Of a stretch of 9,168 nucleotides of DNA, positions 1-7,047 are shown piece by piece; the first letter of the stretch is position 1, and each line of letters opens with the position of its first letter. This stretch comes from Bacillota bacterium (GTDB taxonomy: Bacteria; Bacillota; Clostridia; Oscillospirales; Acutalibacteraceae): contig JAEXDU010000081.1 in NCBI GenBank assembly GCA_023401495.1, positions 1-9,168 of the forward strand, given 5' to 3'. The notes beneath the pieces are model-generated. The model made no database searches, was not told the DNA's origin, and saw nothing but the letters and a program-made list of their open reading frames with translations. The translations under genes and the position numbers were made by a program.

Positions 1-339
1 TTTGCCGTGGGCAAAGCGTCGGCCGGAGCAGTGGAATATGTGCCGGTAGCACGGGTGAGCAATCTGTCAAGCACGCTGGAGGAACTGAAAAAACGCGGCG
101 TATGGATTTACGCCGCCGATATGGACGGCCAGGACTGGTGCGGTGTGGATTACCGCGGCCCCGCCGCGATCGTCATCGGCTCGGAGGGCTTCGGAGTCAG
201 CCGGCTGATCAGAGAAAATTCAGATTTTATCATATCTTTGCCGATGCTGGGAAAGATAAACTCGTTGAATGCTTCTGTGGCATGCGGCGTGATTTGCTAT
301 GAGGTCGTACGGCAGCGCAGGGGGATTCAGGCCAAATAA
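1..339 (+). CDS. rlmB: 23S rRNA (guanosine-2'-O)-methyltransferase RlmB, C-terminal part (5' truncated by window edge)
   Basis: This is the C-terminal SPOUT (SpoU/TrmH) catalytic domain of an rRNA 2'-O-ribose methyltransferase. RlmB uses S-adenosylmethionine to methylate a guanosine in the peptidyl-transferase region of 23S rRNA (G2251 in E. coli). The frame is open from base 1, so the true start lies outside the window; the GTG at 7 is internal. Visible family signatures: KASAGAVEYVPVARVSNL at the start, motif 2 IVIGSEGFGVSRLI around 172-213 (SAM-binding knot), and motif 3 INSLNASVACGVICYEV around 256-306, ending in a basic tail. The stop is TAA at 337-339. The next gene starts 28 bases later with no terminator between, so the two are probably co-transcribed. 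The family is certain. RlmB is the most likely member, but the N-terminal substrate-binding domain that would separate it from other TrmH proteins is not visible. Confidence 0.92.
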   Translation, partial: FAVGKASAGAVEYVPVARVSNLSSTLEELKKRGVWIYAADMDGQDWCGVDYRGPAAIVIGSEGFGVSRLIRENSDFIISLPMLGKINSLNASVACGVICYEVVRQRRGIQAK

Positions 340-367
340 GCAAAAGGACGGGAGCGTGTAGCCTACC

Positions 368-3300
368 ATGGAAAACAACAGGGGAAAAAACCCGCCGGAA
401 TACTCGGTGGATGACATCCTTGCGGAGGCCAAAGGCCGTTTGAGCAATAAGGCGTATGAAACGCTGACCGGCAAGGACGAGCAGAACGCGCCGCGGATTC
501 AGCCGCCCGAGACCCAGCCAAAGCCGGAGCAGCCGGCCCCGCCTCAGCCCGGGCCAGAGATTCCGGCCCCGATTTCTCAGCCCCCGCAGGAGATGCCGGC
601 CCAACCGCTCACTCCCGGGCAGAACGGAGAAATCCGCTTTCGCGCGGCGGACGAAACAGAAGACCCCGAAGAACCAAAACCCGAAGAAGAACAGCCCGCT
701 CCCCGCGGGCTGAAGGGTTTTTTTGCGCGCCGGCGCAACCGCAAAGCGGCAGAAGCCTGCGAATTTGACGAAGAAGAGGACATTTACTACGGGCTTCAGC
801 TTAAGCCGGTAGAGGAATATAAAAAGGGCTACGACGACACCGTTTCCATGGATAAGGGCCCATCCCCCGCGTTTCGCTATCTGTTTGACGAAACGCCGGA
901 GGACGAGGTAGAGGAAGAGATATCTGCCCGGTTCCAGCCGTGGGAGCCTGCCGCGCCCGTACAGCTGATCCGGGAAACGCAGCAGCGGCCCCTTGGCCCC
1001 ACTGCGCCCAAAGCCGCCGAACCCCCGGCTCCGGAACAGCCGGCCCGGCCGAAGCAGAGCACACGCACACAGCAGGAATCCGCTCCCCTGCCACCAAAAG
1101 AATCCACACAGGAATTCCGCCTGCCCGGTCTCCCCGCCAGCCATCACCTGCACCTGGAGCCGCTCCCGTTCCCAAAGGAAACGGAAGGCGGATATATGGA
1201 TCTGGAGGAAGCCGCCCGTCTGGTTCGGCAGTCCCGGAAAGAAACAGATGCACCGGAGCAGCGGCCGCGCCCCAAAACCGAACGCCCCGCGCGGGAAGTG
1301 ATCACCGCACAGCCACCGGTTTCTAAAAATGAAATCACAAAAGAAATAGAAGTTGTTCCCCACGGAGCGGAGCCCCAGCCGTCCGCCGCTGATCTGCCGG
1401 ATCAGTCGCGTACACCGGTCCCGTCGCAGGAGAAGGCCAATCCCGCACCTGCGCCAGCCGAACCGAAGTCCGCCCCCGAATCCACGCAGCCGGAAGCACT
1501 GAAACAGAAAGCAATCGAGCAGAGCCTTCCGCAGCCGGAGCCCGCAGTACTGCATGCCTCCAGTGAGCAGGAGCCGGAACAGACAGTCCCGCAAGCGGGA
1601 ACCGAAGAACTGCCGCAGTCCGAAGAGGAAAAGAGGGCGCGCGCCGCGCTCGAACAGCTGCAGGCAGAGACCGCTCAGCGACATGCGGAGCAGCAAAAGA
1701 AGGAACAGATTCGCGCACTGGTCCGCGCATCGCGCAAATACCTGCCGAATACTCTGCCCGTTCATGTACTGGAGTTCGACCGACTGGAAGCGGCGCTGAC
1801 CCGTGTGGAGGAAAGCTACCAAACCATACCGGAGGAACCGCCCGAAGAACCGGTACAGGAATCGCGCAGCCGGAAAAAACGGCATCCTGCCTCTTCCGGA
1901 GTACATACCTTCCGCTTTCTCGGGGAAGTGGAAGAAGACAACGATCCCAACGATGAACCCGGCACCGAACCGGAACCCGAAAATCTGGACGACTACACCG
2001 CACCCGAGGACGCGCCCTCGATTCTGCACGAGCTGGGCGCGGAACACCGCGCGCTGGCCCTGCGTGTTTCCGTCACGGGGATTTTGCTGCTCGTAATGCT
2101 GTTCTGGGGCTTTGTCAGTGAACGCTCCGGCATGCTGCCAGCGTTTCTGCGGGCAGAGGTTCTGCCGCTGGCCTACCTGATTACGAACTTGTGCCTGCTG
2201 ACCATGGCGATCGTGTTCTGCCGCAAAACAGTGCTCGGGGGAATCCGGGCGCTGGTCAGTCTTCAGGCCAATGCGGACAGCGGCGTGGCCGTGGCCGCCG
2301 CGGCCGCGTGGATACAGGGCGCCGCCCTGCTGTTCCAGACGCAGGAAATAGAGAGGGGACAACTGCACCTGTACGCCGTTTTGGCGGCGCTCGGCCTGTT
2401 CCTCAACTCCGCAGGCAAGCTCTCTATGGTGCGGCGCATCCGCGCAAACTTCCGCTTTTTAATCTCGCCTGAACCCAAAATGGGCGTTGAGCTGTTCGAT
2501 GATTACAACACCGCCCTGCAGCTGGCAAAAGGCTGCGTGGTAGGCGAGCCGCTGATCGCGTACCAGAGAAAGACCGGCTTTTTCCGCAACTTTTTGCGAA
2601 ACTCTTACGAGCCGGACCCCAGCGAACAGGCGTCGCAGTCGATGGCTCCGCTGCTGTTCCTCGGCACACTGGTGCTGTGCGCTATCAGTCTGGTGCTGAC
2701 CCGCAGCGCCTCCGCCGCCATAACGGCTCTGGCCGCCGCGGCCTGTGTGAGCGCGCCGATCACCAGCATGCTGTGCGTCAACATGCCGATCAGCCGTCTG
2801 TCCGCCCTGGCGCGGCGGTGCGGCACAATGCTCGTAGGCAACCCTTCCGTGGAGTATTTCTGCAACACCAATGCGCTGATGACCGACGCCAAGGAGCTGT
2901 TCCCCAAGGGAACGGTCATCCTGAATGGAATCAAAACGTTCGGCGGCCAGCGCATCGACGAAGCCATTATGGATGCCAGCGCGGTGATGTGCACCCTGGG
3001 CGGCCCCTTAAGCGACCTGTTTGAGCAGATCATTCAGAACCGGCGCGATATTCTGCCGAAGGCCGAAAACATCACCTATGAGGATGAACGCGGCGTTACC
3101 GGCTGGGTGAGCGGCCGCCGCACCCTGGTAGGCACCCGGCAGCTGCTGGAGCAGCACGGGCTGACTCCGCCCTCCCGCGATTACGAAAACAAATACCTGC
3201 TGGGCGGGAAAAAAGTGGTCTATCTGGCCTCGCAGGGTGAACTGGTCGCGATGTTCGTCATTTCATATAACTCCGACAAGCGACGCGCGCTGGAGCTGCG

Positions 3301-3718
3301 CCGCATGGAGCAGAACGGCATCAGCCTGATTCTGCGCACAACAGACCCGAACATGACCCCCGAATTCGTGGCCGAATGCTTTGGCCTTGACCCGCATTCC
3401 GTACGGATCCTGCCGGAAACGCTCGGCACCATGTATCAGACTAAGATCACGAAGGAGCGCGAGCGCGCCGACGCCCTGTTTGTTACGAAGGGCCGCCCCG
3501 CCTCTATGATGCGGATGCTGACCGCCTGTGTGCGCGAAAAGAGCAATGTGACCATGGCGACTCTGCTGCAGACCGTCGGGGTCATCCTTGGGTTCATGCT
3601 GGTAGCGTTCCTGGTATTCTATTCCGGGCTCGAGCAGCTTTCCACCATGGCCCTGCTGCTGTATCAGCTGTTCTGGGCGGCGGCCGTACTGATTATCCCG
3701 CGGCTGCGCAAGCCATAA
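368..3718 (+). CDS. P1B-type ATPase-like membrane protein with degenerate catalytic motifs and a long disordered N-terminus (function unknown)
   Basis: 1116 residues; not recognised as a named protein. Residues 1-40 carry a short amphipathic motif (YSVDDILAEAKGRL, 12-25). Residues ~40-560 are Pro/Glu/Gln-rich and look disordered, with a charged helix at ~418-460. The C-terminal half has eight predicted membrane helices (about 566-586, 598-618, 640-657, 668-688, 759-778, 782-806, 1061-1087, 1091-1111). This is the 4+2+2 order of P1B heavy-metal ATPases, with cytoplasmic insertions where the A domain (~689-758, short) and the P/N domains (~807-1060) belong. By eye against CadA/CopA-type pumps: TGE is VGE (725-727), CPC is SAP (795-797), DKTGTLT is DAKELFP (from D840), the N-domain GxGxxG is ERGVTG (907-912), TGD is TTD (991-993), and the GDGxND segment is absent. 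It is therefore probably not an ion pump; a sensor or scaffold role is only inference. ATG 368 follows an in-frame TAG at 359. The possible RBS, GGGAG at 350-354, is weak and distant. The gene is probably co-transcribed with rlmB. Confidence 0.88.
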   Translation: MENNRGKNPPEYSVDDILAEAKGRLSNKAYETLTGKDEQNAPRIQPPETQPKPEQPAPPQPGPEIPAPISQPPQEMPAQPLTPGQNGEIRFRAADETEDPEEPKPEEEQPAPRGLKGFFARRRNRKAAEACEFDEEEDIYYGLQLKPVEEYKKGYDDTVSMDKGPSPAFRYLFDETPEDEVEEEISARFQPWEPAAPVQLIRETQQRPLGPTAPKAAEPPAPEQPARPKQSTRTQQESAPLPPKESTQEFRLPGLPASHHLHLEPLPFPKETEGGYMDLEEAARLVRQSRKETDAPEQRPRPKTERPAREVITAQPPVSKNEITKEIEVVPHGAEPQPSAADLPDQSRTPVPSQEKANPAPAPAEPKSAPESTQPEALKQKAIEQSLPQPEPAVLHASSEQEPEQTVPQAGTEELPQSEEEKRARAALEQLQAETAQRHAEQQKKEQIRALVRASRKYLPNTLPVHVLEFDRLEAALTRVEESYQTIPEEPPEEPVQESRSRKKRHPASSGVHTFRFLGEVEEDNDPNDEPGTEPEPENLDDYTAPEDAPSILHELGAEHRALALRVSVTGILLLVMLFWGFVSERSGMLPAFLRAEVLPLAYLITNLCLLTMAIVFCRKTVLGGIRALVSLQANADSGVAVAAAAAWIQGAALLFQTQEIERGQLHLYAVLAALGLFLNSAGKLSMVRRIRANFRFLISPEPKMGVELFDDYNTALQLAKGCVVGEPLIAYQRKTGFFRNFLRNSYEPDPSEQASQSMAPLLFLGTLVLCAISLVLTRSASAAITALAAAACVSAPITSMLCVNMPISRLSALARRCGTMLVGNPSVEYFCNTNALMTDAKELFPKGTVILNGIKTFGGQRIDEAIMDASAVMCTLGGPLSDLFEQIIQNRRDILPKAENITYEDERGVTGWVSGRRTLVGTRQLLEQHGLTPPSRDYENKYLLGGKKVVYLASQGELVAMFVISYNSDKRRALELRRMEQNGISLILRTTDPNMTPEFVAECFGLDPHSVRILPETLGTMYQTKITKERERADALFVTKGRPASMMRMLTACVREKSNVTMATLLQTVGVILGFMLVAFLVFYSGLEQLSTMALLLYQLFWAAAVLIIPRLRKP

Positions 3719-3757
3719 CACAAAAATCGGCTGGATCGCCCGGCCCGGCCAGATTCG

Positions 3758-3796
3758 ACGGACAATCCCCATAAAACAGGGATTGTCCGTTTTTTT
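3758..3796 (+). terminator. Intrinsic terminator after the P-type ATPase-like gene
   Basis: A perfect 12-bp inverted repeat (ACGGACAATCCC at 3758-3769, GGGATTGTCCGT at 3779-3790) with a 9-nt loop runs directly into a run of T (3790-3796). It lies 39 bases past the stop at 3718 and ends the rlmB transcription unit. Confidence 0.92.
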
Positions 3797-3904
3797 GTGC
3801 CGTCAAGAGAATCCTGGAGAAACCACAAAAGAAAACCGAATTCGTTAAATTATATAGTTTCCATAAAATCGTCTTATTGAATGCGTCTAATTTATTGGAA
3901 AGCA

Positions 3905-3933
3905 TTGCTTCCTATGTGAAAATAAGATATAAT
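3905..3933 (+). promoter_or_regulatory. Sigma-70/SigA-type promoter for the EF-G-like gene
   Basis: The -35 box is TTGCTT at 3905-3910. The spacer is exactly 17 bases, and the -10 box is a perfect TATAAT at 3928-3933 in AT-rich surroundings. Transcription would start near 3940. The -35 box is only a partial match to TTGACA and lies inside an imperfect dyad (3897-3912, GGAA-a-GCA-t-TGC-TTCC) that could be a repressor site or chance. Confidence 0.72.
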
Positions 3934-3980
3934 TGTAAAAAATAACTGGGATTGGATTGTAGGTAATATCCAAACAACTG

Positions 3981-4032
3981 CCGTTTGCACAGAACGGTCT
4001 CCCGGCATTACCCTACTGCCCCGGCTGGGGCA
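3981..4032 (+). promoter_or_regulatory. Two consecutive small hairpins in the leader of the EF-G-like gene
   Basis: Hairpin 1 is CCGTT (3981-3985) pairing with AACGG (3993-3997) around a 7-nt loop. Hairpin 2 is TGCCCC (4017-4022) pairing with GGGGCA (4027-4032) around GGCT. The second ends six bases before the AAAGGAG ribosome binding site (4038-4044). No T run follows, so neither is a terminator. They may modulate translation initiation, but no known riboswitch class was recognised. Confidence 0.4.
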
Positions 4033-4053
4033 TCTTGAAAGGAGTTTTACCAA

Positions 4054-6129
4054 GTGAAGCAGTATCATGCAAAAAATATTCTGAACATTGCGATTGCGGG
4101 CCACAGCGGCTCGGGAAAGACTACGCTGGCAGAGGCATTGCTGTTTTTGTCCGGCTCATCTGACCGGCTGGGAAAGGTAGGGGAAGGAAATACGGTTTGT
4201 GATTTTGATCCCGAGGAAATCCGCCGCAAGGCTTCCGTGGGCGCAGCCGTTGCTCCGTTGGAGTGGAAGAACCATAAGATTAATCTGATCGATACTCCCG
4301 GCCTGTTCGATTTTGAGGGTGGGCTTTACGAAGCGGTTCGCGCCGCGGATTCCGTTCTGATCACCGTATCCGGCAAATCCGGCGTGCTGGTCGGAACCGA
4401 GAAGGCCAATCAGGCGGCATCGGCCCGCGGACTTTCGAAAATCTTTTTTGTCAACGGCCTGTGCGACGAAAGCGCGCGCTTCTACCGTGTGTTTGAAGAT
4501 CTGAAGGCCAGCTTCGGCCCCTCCGTGTGCCCGGTGGTCGTCCCCTATATTGTAGACGGCAATGCTGACTGCTACGTAAACATACTGGAATATAAAGCAT
4601 ACCGCTACCAGAACGGTACGCCGGTCGAGGTGCCGATGCCAGACATGGGCGACCGCCTGGACGGTCTGCGCACCGCGATTTACGAGGCGGTGGCCGAAAC
4701 CAGCGAGGAAATGTTCGAGAAATATTTCTCCGGTGAGCAGTTCACGCCCGAAGAAGTGATCGTCGGTGTGAGCAAGGGCGTAAAGAACGGCACCATCAGC
4801 CCTGTGTTCTGCGGCGACGCCCAGTTGACCTACGGCATTGAGCAGCTGCTCAACGGCCTGATCTGGCTGGCCCCCTCCGCCGAAGAAAAAAGCGGCGAAC
4901 TGGGGCTGGATGTGGACGGAAATCCGGTCGAGCTCTCCGCGAATGAGGACGGAGCCGCTGCCGCAATCGTATTCAAAACGATCGCCGACCCGTTCATCGG
5001 CAAGCTGTCGTACCTGAAGGTCATCTCCGGCAAAGTCACGACGGAGACGCCGCTGGTCAATATGAGGACCGGCAATCCCGAGCGAATCGGCAAGGTCGTC
5101 ACCGTCCGCGGCAAAAAGCAGGAGGAAGCGCAAGCGCTTGTGGCCGGCGACATCGGCGCGGTGCCGAAGCTGCAGGGCACCGGCACCGGCGACACGCTCT
5201 GCTCGCCTGCCCGCAAGGTCGTGCTCGAAGGCGTGGATTACCCTGCCCCCACCCTCTCGATGGCAATTGTGCCGAAAAACAAGGGAGATGAGGACAAGAT
5301 CGCACAGGGCATCCTTCGTCTGCTGGAGGAAGACCCCACCCTGCGCTTTGTCAATGACCCCGAAACCCGCCAGATGATCCTCACCGGCCTCGGCGAGCAG
5401 CACCTGGACGTTGTGGTGTCGAAGCTCAAGAGCAAGTTCGGCGTGGAGATCACGCTTGCCGACCCTCGTGTACCGTACCGCGAGACCATTCGCAAAAAGG
5501 TGCAGGTGCAGGGCCGGCATAAAAAGCAGACCGGCGGCCACGGCCAGTTCGGCGATGTTTGGATCGAATTCGAGCCCTGCGACAGCGATGGCCTGGAATT
5601 TGGCGAGCGCGTCGTTGGCGGCTCGGTACCAAAAGGCTTCTTCCCTGCCGTGGAAAAGGGTCTGCGCGAGAGCATCCAGAAGGGCCCGCTGGCCGGGTAC
5701 CCTGTGGTCGGCCTGAGAGCTACCCTGTACGACGGTTCGTATCACCCCGTGGATTCCTCTGAAATGGCGTTCAAGCTGGCGGCCAATGTTGCATATAAGA
5801 CCGGCATGCCGCAGGCAGGCCCGATTCTGCTGGAGCCCATCGGCATGCTTTCTGCCACGGTGCCGGATTCCAACACCGGCGACGTGATGGGAGAAGTCAA
5901 CAAGCGCCGCGGGCGCATTATGGGCATGAACCCCGGAGCCTCCGGAATGCAGGTGGTTGAGGCTGAAGTCCCGATGGCCGAGATGCACGACTTTACCACT
6001 TTTATCCGCCAGGTGACCCAGGGACGCGGCAGCTTTACGTTTACCTTTACCCGCTACGAGGAAGCCCCCGCGCAGGTGGCCCAGAAGGTAGTGGAAGCCG
6101 CAAAGGCCGCGGCGGAAAAAGCCGAATAA
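4054..6129 (+). CDS. fusA: Elongation factor G-like translational GTPase (EF-G paralogue)
   Basis: 691 residues, the usual EF-G length. The GTG start at 4054 is set by AAAGGAG at 4038-4044 (9-base spacing). EF-G drives ribosomal translocation with GTP. This is the divergent EF-G-like subfamily of Firmicutes rather than the canonical fusA of the str operon, since no ribosomal protein or tuf genes adjoin. G domain: P-loop GHSGSGKTT (16-24), switch I RRKAS (57-61), G3 DTPGLFDF (80-87) with Leu where canonical EF-G has the catalytic His. G4 is NGLCD (134-138) instead of NKxD, and G5 is GDA (254-256) instead of GSA. Domain II is ~300-385 (VFKT...DPFIGKLSYLKV), domain III about 395-470, and domain IV carries GRHKKQTGGHGQFG (487-500) and the tip loop SYHPVDSSE (562-570). 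Domain V runs from ~593 (LEPIG...) to the end. All five domains are full length, so ribosome binding is very likely retained. It is monocistronic, with its own promoter and terminator. Confidence 0.93.
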   Translation: MKQYHAKNILNIAIAGHSGSGKTTLAEALLFLSGSSDRLGKVGEGNTVCDFDPEEIRRKASVGAAVAPLEWKNHKINLIDTPGLFDFEGGLYEAVRAADSVLITVSGKSGVLVGTEKANQAASARGLSKIFFVNGLCDESARFYRVFEDLKASFGPSVCPVVVPYIVDGNADCYVNILEYKAYRYQNGTPVEVPMPDMGDRLDGLRTAIYEAVAETSEEMFEKYFSGEQFTPEEVIVGVSKGVKNGTISPVFCGDAQLTYGIEQLLNGLIWLAPSAEEKSGELGLDVDGNPVELSANEDGAAAAIVFKTIADPFIGKLSYLKVISGKVTTETPLVNMRTGNPERIGKVVTVRGKKQEEAQALVAGDIGAVPKLQGTGTGDTLCSPARKVVLEGVDYPAPTLSMAIVPKNKGDEDKIAQGILRLLEEDPTLRFVNDPETRQMILTGLGEQHLDVVVSKLKSKFGVEITLADPRVPYRETIRKKVQVQGRHKKQTGGHGQFGDVWIEFEPCDSDGLEFGERVVGGSVPKGFFPAVEKGLRESIQKGPLAGYPVVGLRATLYDGSYHPVDSSEMAFKLAANVAYKTGMPQAGPILLEPIGMLSATVPDSNTGDVMGEVNKRRGRIMGMNPGASGMQVVEAEVPMAEMHDFTTFIRQVTQGRGSFTFTFTRYEEAPAQVAQKVVEAAKAAAEKAE

Positions 6130-6149
6130 ATTCTGATTGATTCAAATTC

Positions 6150-6195
6150 AGCCGGAGCATTTGCCCATAACGGGCCGGTGCTCCGGCTTATTTTT
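6150..6195 (+). terminator. Intrinsic terminator of the EF-G-like gene
   Basis: A perfect 10-bp stem, AGCCGGAGCA (6150-6159) with TGCTCCGGCT (6179-6188), encloses a smaller GCCC/GGGC stem (6163-6166 with 6172-6175). TTATTTTT follows (6188-6195). It begins 21 bases after the stop codon. Confidence 0.88.
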
Positions 6196-6337
6196 AAAAT
6201 AAATAAAATTTTTTTGGTAAATGTTGTAACAAAATGGGGCACTCAATCGGTATATTAGCAGAGGATAAAGAAAAATAAAGATTCCTGCTTCCATATTGCT
6301 GAAATAGGTAAACAAATGATGCAAGAAAGCCAATCTC

Positions 6338-6351
6338 AACCGAAGTCGGTT
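6338..6351. repeat. Short inverted repeat upstream of the small anchored-protein gene (possible operator)
   Basis: AACCGA and TCGGTT are perfect reverse complements separated by AG. The 2-base gap is too tight for an RNA hairpin loop, so if functional it is more likely a protein-binding dyad. A 6-bp half-site can occur by chance. Confidence 0.25.
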
Positions 6352-6431
6352 ATTCCGTAATGACACTTTTTATTTTCGTTTCACCATCCGCAGGAACTGT
6401 GAATGGCAAACTGAATTTCAGGTGATGTACT

Positions 6432-6902
6432 GTGAAAACAGTCAATAAAAAAAACAATGCCGTGATAGCCCTTATTACTGTTACCTTATTCATTTTATCC
6501 TGGGGTGTTGTTCAATATCAGCAAATGTCAAATTTAATGTATCGAATTTCCTATCCAGATGAAAAATGGAACTCCTACACTTTCAAGGACAGCTTTTTTA
6601 ACCGGAGCGCTACCGAATTCTCTGAGTATTTAAACCGGTTGAAATTTCTCCCTGCTGACGATGAATTGATGAAGTCTGATTATAACGATCATATTCGTAT
6701 TACTGTCGAAGACGGTTCAGAATATTTGATCAACAACTATGTTGTTCTCGAACAATCGAACCAATACATCATGATTGATATACAGGATACCTACCCTGAC
6801 AAATATGCCGTAGTGGAAGGGACTCAATACGATTATCTGCACCAAAAGCTGTTAGAGGGACGGGAAAGGCTGGGCATCATAGGCCCAGTGGATCAAAAGT
6901 GA
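6432..6902 (+). CDS. Small signal-anchored protein of unknown function
   Basis: 156 residues; no family recognised. The start is GTG at 6432, preceded by AGGTG at 6420-6424 with 7-base spacing. The N-terminus has the form of a signal anchor: basic residues K2, K6, K7, then one hydrophobic helix at about 10-29 (AVIALITVTLFILSWGVVQY) without a lipobox cysteine. The remaining ~127 residues would be outside the cell. They are rich in Tyr, Asp, Glu and Asn, contain no cysteine, and look like one small mixed alpha/beta domain, with a strand-like part at ~86-120 (RITVEDGSEYLI, YIMIDIQDTY). Base and codon use are clearly more AT-rich than in the flanking EF-G and leu genes, which suggests recent acquisition or a fast-evolving lineage-specific gene. 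It is transcribed towards leuD and has no partner gene. It is likely real because of the RBS plus topology, but the function is unknown. Confidence 0.72.
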   Translation: MKTVNKKNNAVIALITVTLFILSWGVVQYQQMSNLMYRISYPDEKWNSYTFKDSFFNRSATEFSEYLNRLKFLPADDELMKSDYNDHIRITVEDGSEYLINNYVVLEQSNQYIMIDIQDTYPDKYAVVEGTQYDYLHQKLLEGRERLGIIGPVDQK

Positions 6903-6913
6903 CTGCACTTTTT
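6895..6913 (+). terminator. Weak hairpin overlapping the stop codon of the small anchored-protein gene
   Basis: AAAAGTG (6895-6901) pairs with CACTTTT (6906-6912) around ACTG, with one further T. The stem is short and AT-rich, and its T run is part of the stem, so termination would be weak at best. It overlaps the TGA at 6900-6902. A separate stem CTGGGC/GCCCAG sits just upstream (6870-6888). Confidence 0.3.
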
Positions 6914-6976
6914 GAAAATCCTCCTCCTTTCGGCATGCGGAATACAAACGCCTTATTCACATAGAGTAAGAGATTT

Positions 6977-7003
6977 TTGACAAATCATTTGGTTCCATAC
7001 AAT
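6977..7003 (+). promoter_or_regulatory. Candidate orphan promoter pointing at the 21-bp hairpin
   Basis: A perfect -35 TTGACA (6977-6982) and a 5/6 -10 TACAAT (6998-7003) are separated by only 15 bases, shorter than the preferred 17. No coding frame with a ribosome binding site follows. A transcript would start near 7010 and run into the hairpin at 7048-7095. It could be a small RNA promoter, a decayed promoter or chance. Confidence 0.3.
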
Positions 7004-7047
7004 CGTTTTCTCCTGTCGCATCAACTTCGAAGATGCACTCCTAATCA

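Larger units (their letters stand above)
3719..4053 (+). other. Intergenic region: terminator, AT-rich spacer, promoter and leader of the EF-G-like gene
   Basis: 335 bases without a gene. In order it holds the terminator of the upstream unit (3758-3796), an AT-rich spacer in which I see nothing firm (3797-3896), a promoter (3905-3933), and a leader of roughly 114 nt with two short hairpins before the ribosome binding site. Short frames across it on either strand lack a ribosome binding site and family resemblance. Confidence 0.75.
6130..6431 (+). other. Intergenic region between the EF-G-like gene and the small anchored protein
   Basis: 302 bases without a gene. The first third is the EF-G terminator. 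The rest is AT-rich. I found no convincing -35/-10 pair: TTGTAA at 6224 and TATATT at 6251 are 21 bases apart, which is too far. A short dyad AACCGA-AG-TCGGTT lies at 6338-6351, about 80 bases upstream of the next start. No RNA gene or small coding frame with a ribosome binding site is evident apart from the one starting at 6432. Confidence 0.6.

Noticed and set aside
230..2368. 712-codon open frame on the minus strand opposite rlmB and the Pro/Glu-rich half of the membrane protein
   Set aside because: It lacks any recognisable domain, has a very Arg/Leu/Phe-rich shadow composition, overlaps two credible genes, and reflects GC-rich codons that rarely produce stops on the other strand.
4156..5988. 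610-codon open frame on the minus strand opposite the EF-G-like gene
   Set aside because: His/Ala/Arg-rich shadow translation with no family resemblance. The opposite strand encodes a full-length EF-G-like protein.
6224..6256. TTGTAA / TATATT as a promoter for the small anchored-protein gene
   Set aside because: The 21-base spacing is too long for a sigma-70-type promoter, and the start codon is about 170 bases further on.
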